Origin: Larix kaempferi
Lineage: Eukaryota; Streptophyta; Pinopsida; Pinales; Pinaceae
Direction of reading: 5' to 3'
Assembly (NCBI GenBank): GCA_027924585.1
Contig: BSBM01000036.1
Span: 5,759,001 to 5,823,000 of the forward strand
DNA length: 64,000 nt
Part shown: positions 32,109 through 43,434 of the stretch, one piece after another
Layout of the letters: each line of letters begins with the position of its first letter
Position numbering within the stretch: the stretch's first letter is position 1
Program-made: the position numbers and the translations under genes
Notes under the pieces: generated by a model
The model's input: the letters and a program-made list of their open reading frames with translations, nothing else
Databases searched by the model: none
Told to the model about the DNA's origin: nothing

Positions 32109-32886
32109 AGGATTTTTTGATTAATTCCCTGGCAACTTTTCTGAACGCGGATCATATCCTACCATTGATCTCGACCTTTTGATCTGAGCTGTCAGATCTC
32201 GCCTCCTTTTATCCCCTATGGTGGTATCCGCGATCTTCAAAGCGGTCTTTCTCCCGGTTTGTTTCTTGTGCGGATCAATCATCTGATGACACCTGTTTGG
32301 GTGGTTTTGCTTTCCGCGACCTCTCTTCCTCTTATCAAGTGTGCACCTTCCCAGATGCGGATGAAACAATGGCCGTTGATTTGATTTAGGATTTATATAG
32401 GCCCTCCGATTGCTATCAACGTATTGGCTTATCTCTTTATGCTTTCTCCTTCTGCCACGTATCAGTTCCCACCATGCCTCATGCTCTGGTCTTGCCATGC
32501 TTTTATATTTAGTGGTTCCGCACGGCGCTGTGGTGGTTTATGATACCACCATATCACCTATGCGGACAAATGATATTAGGACGCGTGCCCGGCGGTATTG
32601 AGTCCGCAACTGCCCACAACTCCTTGCGACCGATCACGTTGGCGATGCGGGAAATGATATTAGCCGTAGATCTTGATCTCTATCATCTCCGCAGGTGAAA
32701 CTTGGTCGGGATTTAATCATTTCAAAAAATTTGTTTCCGGTCTTTGCATAACTGGGTTTCCTTCTTGTTTTTGTATTTTATGTATTTTAAACCTTTTCTT
32801 CAATCCTTTTGTGGTAATTTCTTCTCCTTTTGGACATTTTAGCAAAACCTTTTTGGATTTAGGATTTCTCAGACATGGTGTCAACA

Positions 32887-33045
32887 ACTGGCTCCAACTG
32901 GGGATGCTATCCTCCCTGTGAGGTAGCAAAGAACATCGTAGACCAAGTCCCTGATCCATTGGGTTGCATTCAAACCACTTTTTTTTTTCTTTTTTTTTTG
33001 AAAAGATATTTACACTGTACAAAAACTTTCTTTCACTTCTGTCTT
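32887..33045 (-). other. Element F 3' untranslated region
   Basis: The segment between the integrase stop and the 3' LTR contains a plus-strand T-run (32980-32999) and, on the minus strand, CACAGGGAGGATAG near the LTR as a weak polypurine-tract candidate. The tract is less clear than in the Copia elements. Confidence 0.5.
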
Positions 33046-34110
33046 TTAGGAAAGATAATGTTTGAGGTGTCTCCCATTGACTGGTCCTCCAGGATAAAAC
33101 TCTCCATTGCAATTTTTTAAGATAAATGCATTTTCTCCTTGACATCCTGCAACAATATATGGGCCTTTCCAGAAATGCTCAAACTTTCCATGGTGATCTT
33201 CATTTCTGGAGTCCCACTTCAAAACCAAATCATTTATCTGAAAATCCCTTTCCTTAACTCTTCTGTCAAAAGTTTTCTTCATTTTTTCCTGATGCATTTG
33301 AGTTTTGTTATATGCTTTTTCTCTGACTTCATGCAATTCTATCATTTGATTTATTCTTCTTTGCATATGATTTGGTTCTTCATCGACTTCTTGTAATAAT
33401 TTCATAACTGGCAATCCCAAAGAAACAGGGAAAATGACTTATGTGCCGTACACCAACTGGAAAGGGGAAGTGCCAATTGCTCTCTTTGTACTGATCCTGT
33501 CCACCCACAGAGCATATTTCAGTTTAGTGTGCCAAGCCCTTTTGTTATATTCCAACAACCTTTTTATGATTCTCACTAAGCTTTTATTTGAAGATTCGGC
33601 CAATCCATTTCCTTGTGGATAATAAGCAGTTGAATGATTCAGATGTATGTGATATTTGTGACAAAAATTTATCATCTTTTTTGACTTGAATGCTGGAGCA
33701 TTATCTGTCACTATCCTTTTAGGACAACCAAACCTGGACAAAATGTTTTCTTCCAAGAAGTTCATAATCACTGTTTCTGTAGCATTTCTGGTTGGGATAG
33801 CTTCAATCCATTTTGTGAAGTAATCTGTAGCCGTCAGAATCCACTTATGTTTCCCTGAAGAATTTGGGTTAATCTCACCAATAAAATCTAACCCCCACTG
33901 TTGGAAAGGTGCTTCAACTGAAATAGGTTTCAACGGAAAAGGCAATAGTTCTCTTTTTCCATAAAAAAATTGACATTCATGACATTTCGTCACTTCTTTA
34001 TATACATCTGAATACATGCTGGGCCAATAAAAACCAGCTCTAAGAATTTTGTTCACTGTTGCCTTCCATGAATGATGCCCTCCACACATACCTTTATGCA
34101 ATTCCACCAT
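33046..34110 (-). pseudogene. Element F integrase with GPY/F C-terminus
   Basis: The frame continues from pol after a TAG (34119-34117). It shows the zinc-binding HHCC region (HKGMCGGHH ... CHECQFFYGK), the catalytic core with D (GLDFIGEINP), D (IVTDNAPAFKSKK) and E (YPQGNGLAESSNKSL), and a TAA at 33441-33439. It then continues as SLGLPVMKLLQE through basic sequence to KFEHFWKGPYIVAG, the GPY/F module, ending at 33046. No chromodomain is seen, which fits a non-chromovirus. The function is insertion of the cDNA. Two in-frame stops are the only obvious damage. Confidence 0.88.
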
Positions 34111-34116
34111 AATATG

Positions 34117-36600
34117 CTACGCTTCATTCTCTAATAGACAATTCAACAGTATTCCTCCTGGATCTTTCGAGAACAAATTTCCATCTAATATGCAAAACTT
34201 TGCTGCTTTCAATTTTACTGATCTTGCCCTAGTTTTTTCCATATTCGCAGGTGCTTGGAGATTCTGCAAGACATATACAATATCTGCGTACCAGGGGGAT
34301 AAAGAGAAATCTTCAATTATTTGTGAATTTGAAACATTTTCGGTCGAAGTTTCAGAAATAAAATTCATACCGAGAGAATCCCAATTTGTTTCCGTCATCA
34401 TTTTCGCCAAACCTTGGCCCTTTATCAGTTTTGTAGGTTTAATGTCCAGGTCATATTCCAATAGCACGGCTATCCATTTTGCTCTTTTCCCTTCAGGATC
34501 TGGCTGGGTAAGAATGTCTTTCACTGCTGCTGATGGAACATGTGCTACTGTATGAGAATGCAAAATATATATCCTGAAATATTTCAATGCTTTCACTAAA
34601 GCATAAGCTTGTTTCTCCATGATATTGTATTTCAATTCTGCATCTCTCAGAATCTTACTAAAAAATGCAATTGGCTGTTCTGTACCTTCTTGATTCTTTT
34701 GCAACAATACCCCAGCTACTGTGTGTTCTGATGCATAAGTAAACATAATGAAATCATTTGTATAATCTGGACTAATTAACACTGGTGCCTCAGTCAATGC
34801 TCTTTTAATGTTATCAAAGGATTGCCTTGCTTCTTCAGTCCATTTAATTTCCTTGTCTTTCCTTAGCATTTCAGTTATGTTTCTCAGAATTTCAGCGAAA
34901 CTAGGAATGAACCTTCTTAACCAATTTACTCTTCCAATAAATGACTGAATCTCTTTTTTGCTCCTAGGGATTCCCACCCTTTGTATTGCGAATACTCTCT
35001 CCGGGTCAATTTTAATGCCTTCTTTTGATATGATGTGTCCCAATAATCTTCCTTCTTCCATGCAAAAATGAGATTTCTTTGGATTTAAGGAAATCCCAAA
35101 TCTTCTACATTTTATAAAAACTCTTTCCAGATGCTTCCAGTGATCAGCAGCATTCTTTGAATAAACAGTGATATCATCCATGTATACTACCACAATTTTG
35201 TCCCTTTCATCTGCAAATGCAATATCCATGGCTCTCTGAAAGGTTGTGCCTGCATTCATCAAACCAAATGGCATTTTGGCGTACATAAATGTTCCCCATG
35301 GAGTAGTAAAAGCAGTTTTTTCTTGATCTTCTGGATGAACTTTAATTTGATTATAACTTGAGAAACCATCTAACATGGAAATTCTTTCAGCTCCCACAAC
35401 TTTCTGTAAAATCTGATCCATTTTAGGGAGTGGATAATTATCTTTCAAAGAGGCTCTGTTCAAATTTCTAAAATCTACGCACAGCCTTATCTCACCATTC
35501 TTTTTCCTCACTGGTACTAGGTTAGCCAACCACTTGGAAAACCTCAAGGATACAATTATATTAGCATCAAATTGCTTTCTCACCTCTTTTTCTATCACTG
35601 GCAGCAACTTGGGATTTATTCTTCTTAATTTCTGTTTAAAAGGTTTTTCATCAGGTTTTATAGGAATTGTATGTTGTATAACAGAAACATCATATTCTTT
35701 CAAATCCTCATAGCACCAAGCAAAAACATCCAAAAATATTTTCATCACTTCCACGCTTTTATCCTCCTCCTTTCTTGGTAATTTCTTTGACAGCTTTACC
35801 AATTTGGGATCCTTTTCAGAACCTAAATTGTAATCTTTTACATCTTCGGGTTTAGGCTCTACCTTTGGATTTTTCACCACATCATTTTTATCAAACAATT
35901 TTTCTAAAGGAATTAAGCCTCTAGGGATAACATTATTCTTCAGCTGAATTATATCCTTACCTCCAATCCTTTGCTTGAACTTTTCTGTTTCTTCTGGGGA
36001 ATTTATTTCCTCTGGACCGGCTCCATCACCTTCTGCATCAATAGACCTGTAATTGAATTCATCTGTCATTTCTAAAAAGCGTTTAATCTGTTGATCATCT
36101 TCAAAAACCTGCCAATGTTTGATATTGTCTGGGATAGATGGTCTGTGTATGACCTCGATATCATATTTCTTTTTAGAAAAGATAGGAGTTTTGAATGCAG
36201 CTCCTGCAGTGGCCAAAGAATCTGCTACAATGTTGCTAACTCGGGGAATTGAAACAACATCATGTTCATCGAAATTTTTTTCCAGTAAATCCCACACTTC
36301 ATTTCTATAGGACCTCATTTTAGGATGTTTGGTCTGATAAATAGCTTTTACTTGATTTATAACCAATTCGGAATCTCCAAACACCTCAATCCTTTTTGCT
36401 TTTAAATCTCTCAACACGTTCAATCCCAGAATCAAAGCTTCATATTCTGCAACATTGTTGGTACATTCAAAATTCAATTGGTAAGAAAACATTAGGAATT
36501 CTCGGTCAGGTGTAATTATCCATACTCCCGCACCAGCTCCTTCTCTGCTTCTTGCCCCATCAAAGTGGATTGTCTAGGTTCCTTCTTTTCTGATCTTTTC
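34117..36600 (-). pseudogene. Element F archaeal-type RNase H, RT and Gypsy RNase H
   Basis: From about 36585 the minus frame reads TIHFDGARSREGAGAGVW after a TAG, then TNNVAEYEALILGL, IEVFGDSELVINQ and SNIVADSLA. These are the D-E-D-D elements of an archaeal/plant-type RNase H. A linker of about 180 residues follows, then RT (FKQKLRRINPKLLP; LCVDFRNLNRASL; MPFGLMNAGTTFQRAM; catalytic VVYMDDITVYSKN at about residue 437 of the 791-codon open part; LLGHIISKEGI). The Gypsy RNase H has FTYASEHTVAGVLLQKN in place of the usual D-A-S start, so its first catalytic aspartate seems lost; ELKYNIMEKQAYALVKAL follows. The domain order PR-aRNH-RT-RNH-INT is notable. Confidence 0.88.
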
Positions 36601-36707
36601 CCTTAACAATCTTTCCTTTTCATTTTCTTTAGGCTCAATTAAATCAATCTTTTCTTTAGATTCAACATCATTGTACAAAATGCAGGAACCCAAATCTGTA
36701 TCTACTG

Positions 36708-37433
36708 CTATATAGCATGCTTCTCAGGTTCTTTTAAGTCACTTACCAAATAAGCAGCCATCTTTTCAGCATATAATCTTATGTGTACCCCCAACACCGG
36801 AATAGTAGCAAAAGAAATATCCATCTGCAGAGTTCCTTTTAAATTTGAGGCCCACGACCTGGACAATAACATACCAAACTTGGCTGGAATATCAACAACC
36901 ACCACATCAATAAGAATACCTTTGGCTAGTATTTTACTGAGATTGACTGTCAAATCTTTTATCAACCCTAAACATTTAACTTTCCTTGAATCGAAAGAAA
37001 ATAAGTCATCATATGGTCTCGTGATCTCCAATCCCAAAGATTCTACTACAAGTTTTGGCATCAAATTATGAGAAGCTCCAGAGTCTAACATACAATTATG
37101 CACAACTTTATCATGAATATTCAAATTCACATAGAAAGGAGAAACTTCTTCAAAACTATTATCTTCCATTCTTGAACCTAAACAAATATTGGTATTATCA
37201 TCATTTAATTCCAAAGTATCTATTTCCACCCGATTTTCTATCTGCATCATCTTAAAAAAAATTTCCTTGTATTCCTTATTCTTTAATATCTCATTGAAAG
37301 GTACAGAAATCTTGACTTTCGACATTTCACTCTGTATATTGAAAGGAACCAATTTTTTATCACCTTCCTTCATCGAATCTTTCTTGTTATCTAGAATTAC
37401 TTTTGGTGCATCTTCATTTTCTTTTCTTCTCAT
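36708..37433 (-). CDS. Element F protease domain
   Basis: This 241-codon open frame carries retropepsin with the intact active-site motif CMLDSGASHNLMP, then LGLEITRPYDDLF and PAKFGMLLSRSWASNLKG, the G-x-x-LGR-like end. It lies in the same frame as gag, separated by a TAA at 37481-37479 and short linkers. It would mature the polyprotein inside particles. The stop at 36708 is followed by a frame change into the RNase H region. Confidence 0.85.
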   Translation of the reverse strand: MRRKENEDAPKVILDNKKDSMKEGDKKLVPFNIQSEMSKVKISVPFNEILKNKEYKEIFFKMMQIENRVEIDTLELNDDNTNICLGSRMEDNSFEEVSPFYVNLNIHDKVVHNCMLDSGASHNLMPKLVVESLGLEITRPYDDLFSFDSRKVKCLGLIKDLTVNLSKILAKGILIDVVVVDIPAKFGMLLSRSWASNLKGTLQMDISFATIPVLGVHIRLYAEKMAAYLVSDLKEPEKHAI

Positions 37434-37478
37434 TTGCTGTTCACACTGACTAGTAGAAGGTTTATCTGTAGTTCTTTT

Positions 37479-38966
37479 TTATTTGCCCATTGGTTCTTTT
37501 CCTTTGTCTATTATAACATCTCGGTTTCTCAAATTTATCTTTCTTTGAAGATCGTTTATAGCATTTTGGTAACCAATATGGTATTGATCAATTTTCGTCT
37601 CCAGATTACAACAGTCCCCTTCTGCCAGGAACATATCATGCTCATGTTTAGTCAAATACACTTCTGAATCAGAACTGCCACAATGGTGAATATCACTTTC
37701 AGGTATCTCAGCTTCAACTTCCCCAGCAATATAATTTTCGGGGAAAGGAGGTCTGATTTGATCTTCTTCTGCATTCCTTGGGTTTCGCTGTTCTCTCGGC
37801 CTTGTAGCTGGAACAAAGGGTCTCCTAAAATTTGGGTTTCTGATTTGAGGTTCTGCTTGTTCTTTATTTGGAGCTTTGTTATCCACCACTAACCTTTCTA
37901 ACAACTTTTCCATAGTTTTCATCATTGCCTCAAATTTTACATCTGTGGAAGAAGAAGAAGATGCTGCATTTTGATTATCTTCTCTAATTTTCTTTCTATC
38001 CATATCTCTATGTCTCATTTTTCCAGAAGCCATCATGTTAGCCTCAACTTCTACTGCATCTTTCATCATTATTGCCAAAGTAGTGGATCTTCTTTCTCTT
38101 AACGTGCATGAAAAATCACCTTCAAAAGCATCTGCATAATGTAACTTGGCTGCTCCCACTGGAGGTTTTATATTTGTAGGAATAAAATTATAGACTTTCA
38201 TAAATCTGGCAGAGAACTCCTGAACTGACTCAAAACCTCCTTTTTTCAGATTGTTATACTGTGTCAACACCTACGAAGGATTTTTCTGGTCTTCCCATCT
38301 TTCGATAAAAAGAGTCGTAAAGGCATCATAATTAGCAATTGATCCTGTAGCTAAAGCTCTAAACCATTTTTTGACTTCACCTCTCAAGCTTTGGGAAAAT
38401 AACCTCATTTTTGCATCATCATAATCTACTTCTTCCAAATCAATGAAATCACTAAAGTTATCAACATGTTGCTGTGCTGTATAACTACCCTCATTATCAA
38501 AAGTAAAGATCCTCTGTCCATAATTTTGAGGTAAGTCATGTAAAACCGCGGGCAAAACCAATGGGGCAAATCTGGAAGCCATGGGTGGTGGGTTATAGGG
38601 TGGAACAATTACTGTCTGTTGTCTACTACTTTGCACATGTATTCTTTGGGCTTTGGATATTCTGGACCCTGCCCTTTCAGATTTTTGTAAATTTTTCCAA
38701 ACAGATTTTAAAGAATAATCCCACAAACTTTTTGGGTCGACTTTTGTTTCTTTCAAATCAGAATCTGATTTAGTTCTAAGCAAAATCTTTTCACTTGAAC
38801 CAATATTTTCTTCCTCAAACAGATTTTCTTGCAAAGAAGGGAATATATTTGAAAACTGAGAAATACCTTCTTTTGTCTTGCCTTTGCCTTTATCCGTCTT
38901 GAGGAGCTTTTCTGGATTATCCACGCCTGAGAAGAACTGCAAACCGGGATTTCTTCTTGTAGCCAC
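37479..38966 (-). pseudogene. Element F gag
   Basis: The frame 38966-37479 has a single TAG at 38273-38271, probably a former glutamine. The first codon of the open stretch is GTG, with no ATG upstream in frame, so the start is uncertain. The gag core has FTFDNEGSYTAQQHVDNF, MRLFSQSLRGEVKKWF and FIERWEDQKNPS, then YNNLKKGGFESVQEFSARF and a basic, acidic-patched tail with no CCHC zinc knuckle that I can find. It encodes the particle protein. A coiled or serine-rich linker leads to protease. Confidence 0.83.
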
Positions 38967-39120
38967 AATGTCTTGCTCAGAATATCTTCAAAAAACTTTC
39001 AGAAATTGTCACAAGTGAAGTCGCCAGGGCAATATCTACAACCAACTTATTTCAAACTTCCTTGCCCAAGAAATTTGACCTTTCTTTGTCGTTTTTCCCA
39101 GGGAAAATTTTCACTTTCGT

Positions 39121-39137
39121 CCTCGGCAACGGCGCCA
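39121..39137 (-). other. Element F primer-binding site (tRNA-Asp type)
   Basis: The minus strand reads TGGCGCCGTTGCCGAGG, three bases after the 5' LTR end. This is the PBS typical of plant Tat and Athila Gypsy elements, normally assigned to tRNA-Asp. Confidence 0.86.
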
Positions 39138-40037
39138 AAATGTTAGCACTTAGATTTTATTCCGGTTTTAAAAGAATAACACCTAAGGTAACCTATTTCA
39201 AACCAAGCTTTAGGTAGAAAACTCAGCCATTTTTCCACCAGAGAGGACTCTCTCACGATACATATACAAGGACTGAAATATATATATAAGTTCTCTCAAA
39301 ATTTCTCAAAAGGATTTTCTGGTTGAAAAGGAAAACAAGAAACATTGGGCATGGAGTCAAAGTTTCAGATATATAATATGCCAGTAAGGGATTTATACCA
39401 AACAAATTTTCACAGAGGTAAGATAGAAATCACATCACAGTCAATTTGATTTTTTCAGGTGGTATAGAAAGAAGTAATGACATTCCATCAACAACAGGCA
39501 TCTAACTGGGATGAATCCATTGTCAACTTTGGAGAAAATAGTGAATATTTAAATGCGATAAAACGAGGCATAACCAGTATGAATCTCGAATTATTTCAAG
39601 TGTTCATTTAAATATATAAGAAAAACATAATGGAAGATAAAACATGGAAGGTAAACATGCACATATAAAGATAAAGGGAAAAACAGACCGTAAAACTGAT
39701 CAACACATGAATCTCTGGTCTCAAAAGATAGGTATTTTCACTGTACTGCCTTTATTTATCAAAAGATAGACTTCAAAACATATTCGTCTCTCAAAAAATT
39801 TCCAACCCCTTCAACAATGCCTCTCATTGTTTTTATACAAAATTTGGAAGAAGCTTGACATAACTGCTTCTTCTAACTAATAACTGAAAATACTTTAACT
39901 TAAAAGATAACTGTCTTTGAGCAATAGATAACTGTCTCCAAATAATATTACAAATTTAAAATAAAAGTATCTTTTCGCCACTTGGCAAAAATTTTGAATA
40001 TCATCTTTTCGCCACTTGGCAAGAGTTTTTAAAGCAT

Positions 40038-43000
40038 CTATGAATGGACAGAATATCTTGTCCTTCCATATTTTTCCACATAATTCCACTGGTCGACCGT
40101 GGGTAAGTCATAGTTGGTCATTTCTTTTACCAAGACTCGCATTTCAACATGACCTGCATAAGAAATAGGAAGAAGATTCCCACAGGTTGAGATTAGCATG
40201 TTTAAAATTTCAAAATCCTTTGATATTTTCTCCATTAAAATTTTTCCTGTAAGCATATGATCCAACTGCTGGAATTTTCTGTGATCCATCCTTATGTCAA
40301 ACAACAATCTCTTATACTCATTAGGAGGAATTAATTCATTCTTTTCATTCCAAAAAGTAGGGAATCCTTTGTTTACTAATTTTTCAAATTGCTTTTTGAA
40401 CTTTACTACTTCCTCTCGTATTTGTCCAGCTTTAGCTTCAATATTCTCAACATGCGAGTATTTCCCCAAGATCCTTCTGGCCCATGTGATGACTGAAATT
40501 ATGTTTGTTATATTCATGGCTGTCAGGTCTGCCTTAGTTAGACTATTTAAAAATGTTATTGCTTTCTGAGCTACTTCTTTTGGCTTTTTATTTAAGTTCT
40601 CCCTGACTGCTCTACAACTTTCGAAGGCATCTTTGACCACCTTTTCTTTGACTCTTATGTAATCCAGATATGGTCTTAGTTTTTCAACTTATTTTATAAT
40701 TTGGTCCCATACCATGTGTTTGCAACCTTGCATAGCAGCTTGCCCTGTCACATGAGCTGCTAATCCTTTATTATTATCACTTAATTCTTGATTCCTTGTC
40801 TGCAAAGTTTTTATTTCCTTATTTTTGATTTCATTTTCTTCTCTCAGCTTCTGTATTTCTACCTTCAATTCTTTGATTTCACTTTCTTTTAAACTTACTT
40901 GGGACATGGCTTGTAAAATACCATCTACCCCAGTTTTGTCTTCCTGTGTATCTATTTGTACCTGCTGCTGACCACTTTCTACTAATCTCTTCTTTGCTTC
41001 CTCCAACTGCTCTTTTAAAACGATTTTTTCCTTTTCCCAATGTTCTTTTTCATCAAACAGCTTTAACATTTTTTCAGTAACATCATTTACTTCATTGGAT
41101 AATTCTTCCTTTTCCTTTTCCAGTATCGTTAGTTCTGCTCCCTGGATAAGCACAGTGTCTGGAATCTTAAGCTTTCGTCTTAACATCAGGATCGTATCAT
41201 CTTTTTCTTTGAGCAATTTTGTTGCTGCATCTCCTTCTTTATTTATCAAATCTGTTTGCAATTTTTTAATCTGTTGCTGTCGAGACTTATTTTCTGCCTT
41301 CTCCTGTCTCAACTAATTATTCAATTTATCCAGTGAATTTTTTAATTTGTCTGCCCTCAATATTTCCCCCAAATAATCCGAATATATAACTTCTCCCGTT
41401 TGTCTGTGCAATAAGATTTTATCTGGGGCATTTATTTTAGACAAATCTACATTCATTTCTGAAATCTTATCTTTTGTGACAACTGAAAATTTCAAGGAAT
41501 TCTTTCTGATATTTCTGCTAGTAAACAAACTTACTTTAGTATTGGATATATTTCTAACTTTTGGAAACAGTTGACTGGTTTGTTTAGAGGATTCCTGTTT
41601 ATTCTGACTATGTTCATCAAATACATCCATTATATTCCTGGGTCTATTTACATCACCCTCGACTGGGGTTTCTTCAATGCTGTATTCTTTAACTGTAACC
41701 TCTGGTATTTTTTCTTCAGTTCTTTTTGCTTCTTCTGAAACTGCTATTAACTCTTGTTCTTCATTTATTTTCAACTTTTTTCCCCTTTCTGTTTCTTCAT
41801 CATCAATGTTCATTACGTCCTGTATGGGTCTCTTAAACCCCACCAATGTAGTACTCATTGTATCTTCTGTTTCTGTTGTTGTATCTACTAACGCCATTAC
41901 TTTGTCGTGTGTATCCGGAATGATTTCTTCTTTATACTCCAACCAATTGGCTCTGTCAGACATTCCTTCAATTGTCTGATGGCTGAGTGCTTTGATGCGA
42001 TGATCTGTTCTTCGTTTTGATATTATGTTCAGCAGATCATACTCAATAGCCACATTTGTCTCAAAACTCATATCTTTCAATAACTTCTCTATATACACAG
42101 CAGCATTTTTATTCTTTATTGTGAAGGGACCAAGTGTGAATGGATACTTAATGTCTGTTGCTTGTTTGTAAACCAAAAAATTGTTATCTTCAACAATCAA
42201 CTTTTGTCTCAGGAATTCCAAAGCAAAAACCCTTAAGGTAAGAAAAGCTGGTAAGACATAAGGTTTATGTTTGAATCCATATAATCTGATTACTGTGTTA
42301 TCCTTCGACAAGAACCAATCTCATGTCGCATACTCTGCACTCAGTTGCATGCATGCCTGCATCTCTGGTAATACTCTAAGCAAATTTTTACCAAAGATCA
42401 TTCTGTAAATCTCTGAGAGCATAAAATTGATGTAATTGAACATGTTGTTTTCTAATAAAGTCGTGAAAATGATTTCTGGGAACTGCAACTCTTCTTGTCT
42501 GGCTATCATAATCATTTTCATCAAAAAAGACTGAAACCTGAAATGCCTCATAGTGGGAAAATTGACCATCTGGTCATGAATCTTCTCTGTCAGAAAATAT
42601 TCAAAATTAAGTCGAGGGATTTGATTTTCATCAATCCCTGACTGAACCGTACTCATTTTGTACAACAGACTCAATTGAAACTCGGTTACATACAAATCCG
42701 TATCAAACCCTAAAACTAAAGCCAATAATGTCAAAACTAATTGGGTATTTTCATCAAACAAATTGATATCTACAAGGTATGGGACCTCCGAAATACTGGT
42801 TTCTGGTTTGAGACACGACGACAAAAACATTTCCCTATCATTTTGAGAAGTATGATGGTAATTTTCAATAATGGAGGTTTCGGAAAAAATCTCAGACTCG
42901 AGGGTTTGGGAAAAATCTATTCCTAGGGCTTTAATTAACTCAGCCGACTTTATTTCACACACAGCTCTGGTTTTTTGACTGTTTAGAACAATTCTTTCTT

Positions 43001-43244
43001 CTCGGGAGTAATTTTCGGCACACCATGATACAAATTCCGGGAAAGAAGGGATTTGGTCTGGGCAAAAGGCTATCAAAGACAACTGGTGGACTCTATGTAG
43101 GTCTGTCCCTTCCTTTAATAACTCAGACAACCTAATTTTAATATCAGAGACTGGTAACCTAATTAGGGTATCATAAATGTCTTCGTCTCTATCCTCTAGG
43201 GCTTCTTTTGCTTTAAAAACGTCTAAATCATGTATAGTTTCCAT
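40038..43244 (-). pseudogene. LTR-encoded ORF of element F, 5' LTR copy, about 1,068 codons
   Basis: One sense frame runs from the ATG at 43244 to the stop at 40038, broken by three stops: TGA 42323-42321, TAG 41315-41313 and TAA 40691-40689. It starts about 180 bp after the LTR TATA box. Residues 1-640 are mixed, with hydrophobic helices (TQLVLTLLALVLGFDTDLY; YVLPAFLTLRVFALEFL) and a lysine/glutamate-rich middle. About 645-840 is a heptad-rich coiled coil (LILEKEKEEL-type, KESEIKELKVEIQKLREENE). About 868-1068 is a basic region (LTKADLTAMNITNIISVITW). I recognise no gag, pol or host family. The 3' LTR copy has sense codons at the first two stops, so the frame was probably open at insertion. 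Confidence 0.78.
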
Positions 43245-43425
43245 TTAAACGTTTCTTTAAACAAAATTCTATTTAAAAAGTGGGTCGGGTCACCAGACCC
43301 TACCTGTATGTGCACGCCTTTCGCCTTATGTCGCAATCGCTGCACTCCACCAGTCTTCAGAGCTCTCCACGATAGCGACACATATGCAGAATGCCGTTAT
43401 GTGAAGCCCCTTTTGTTTTATATAA

Positions 43426-43434
43426 GGCTTTTTT
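43426..43434 (-). promoter_or_regulatory. TATA box of element F 5' LTR
   Basis: TATATAAAA on the minus strand, about 180 bp before the LTR ORF ATG at 43244. It would drive both the LTR ORF and the genomic RNA. Confidence 0.68.

Larger units (their letters stand above)
29665..32886 (-). repeat. Element F 3' LTR, with 1.86-kb deletion
   Basis: The LTR is 3222 bp; on the minus strand it starts TGTTGACACC (32886) and ends CTAACA (29665). Compared with the 5' LTR it lacks the segment matching about 39440-41293. At the junction lies a 21-bp inverted copy of 39490-39510 (CCCAGTTAGATGCCTGTTGTT at about 29969-29989). The TATA box is at 32108-32100. Confidence 0.9.

Noticed and set aside
32980-33000. 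T-rich run as a Pol III terminator or simple-repeat gene end
   Set aside because: It lies in F's 3' UTR with no Pol III promoter; a simple homopolymer run explains it.
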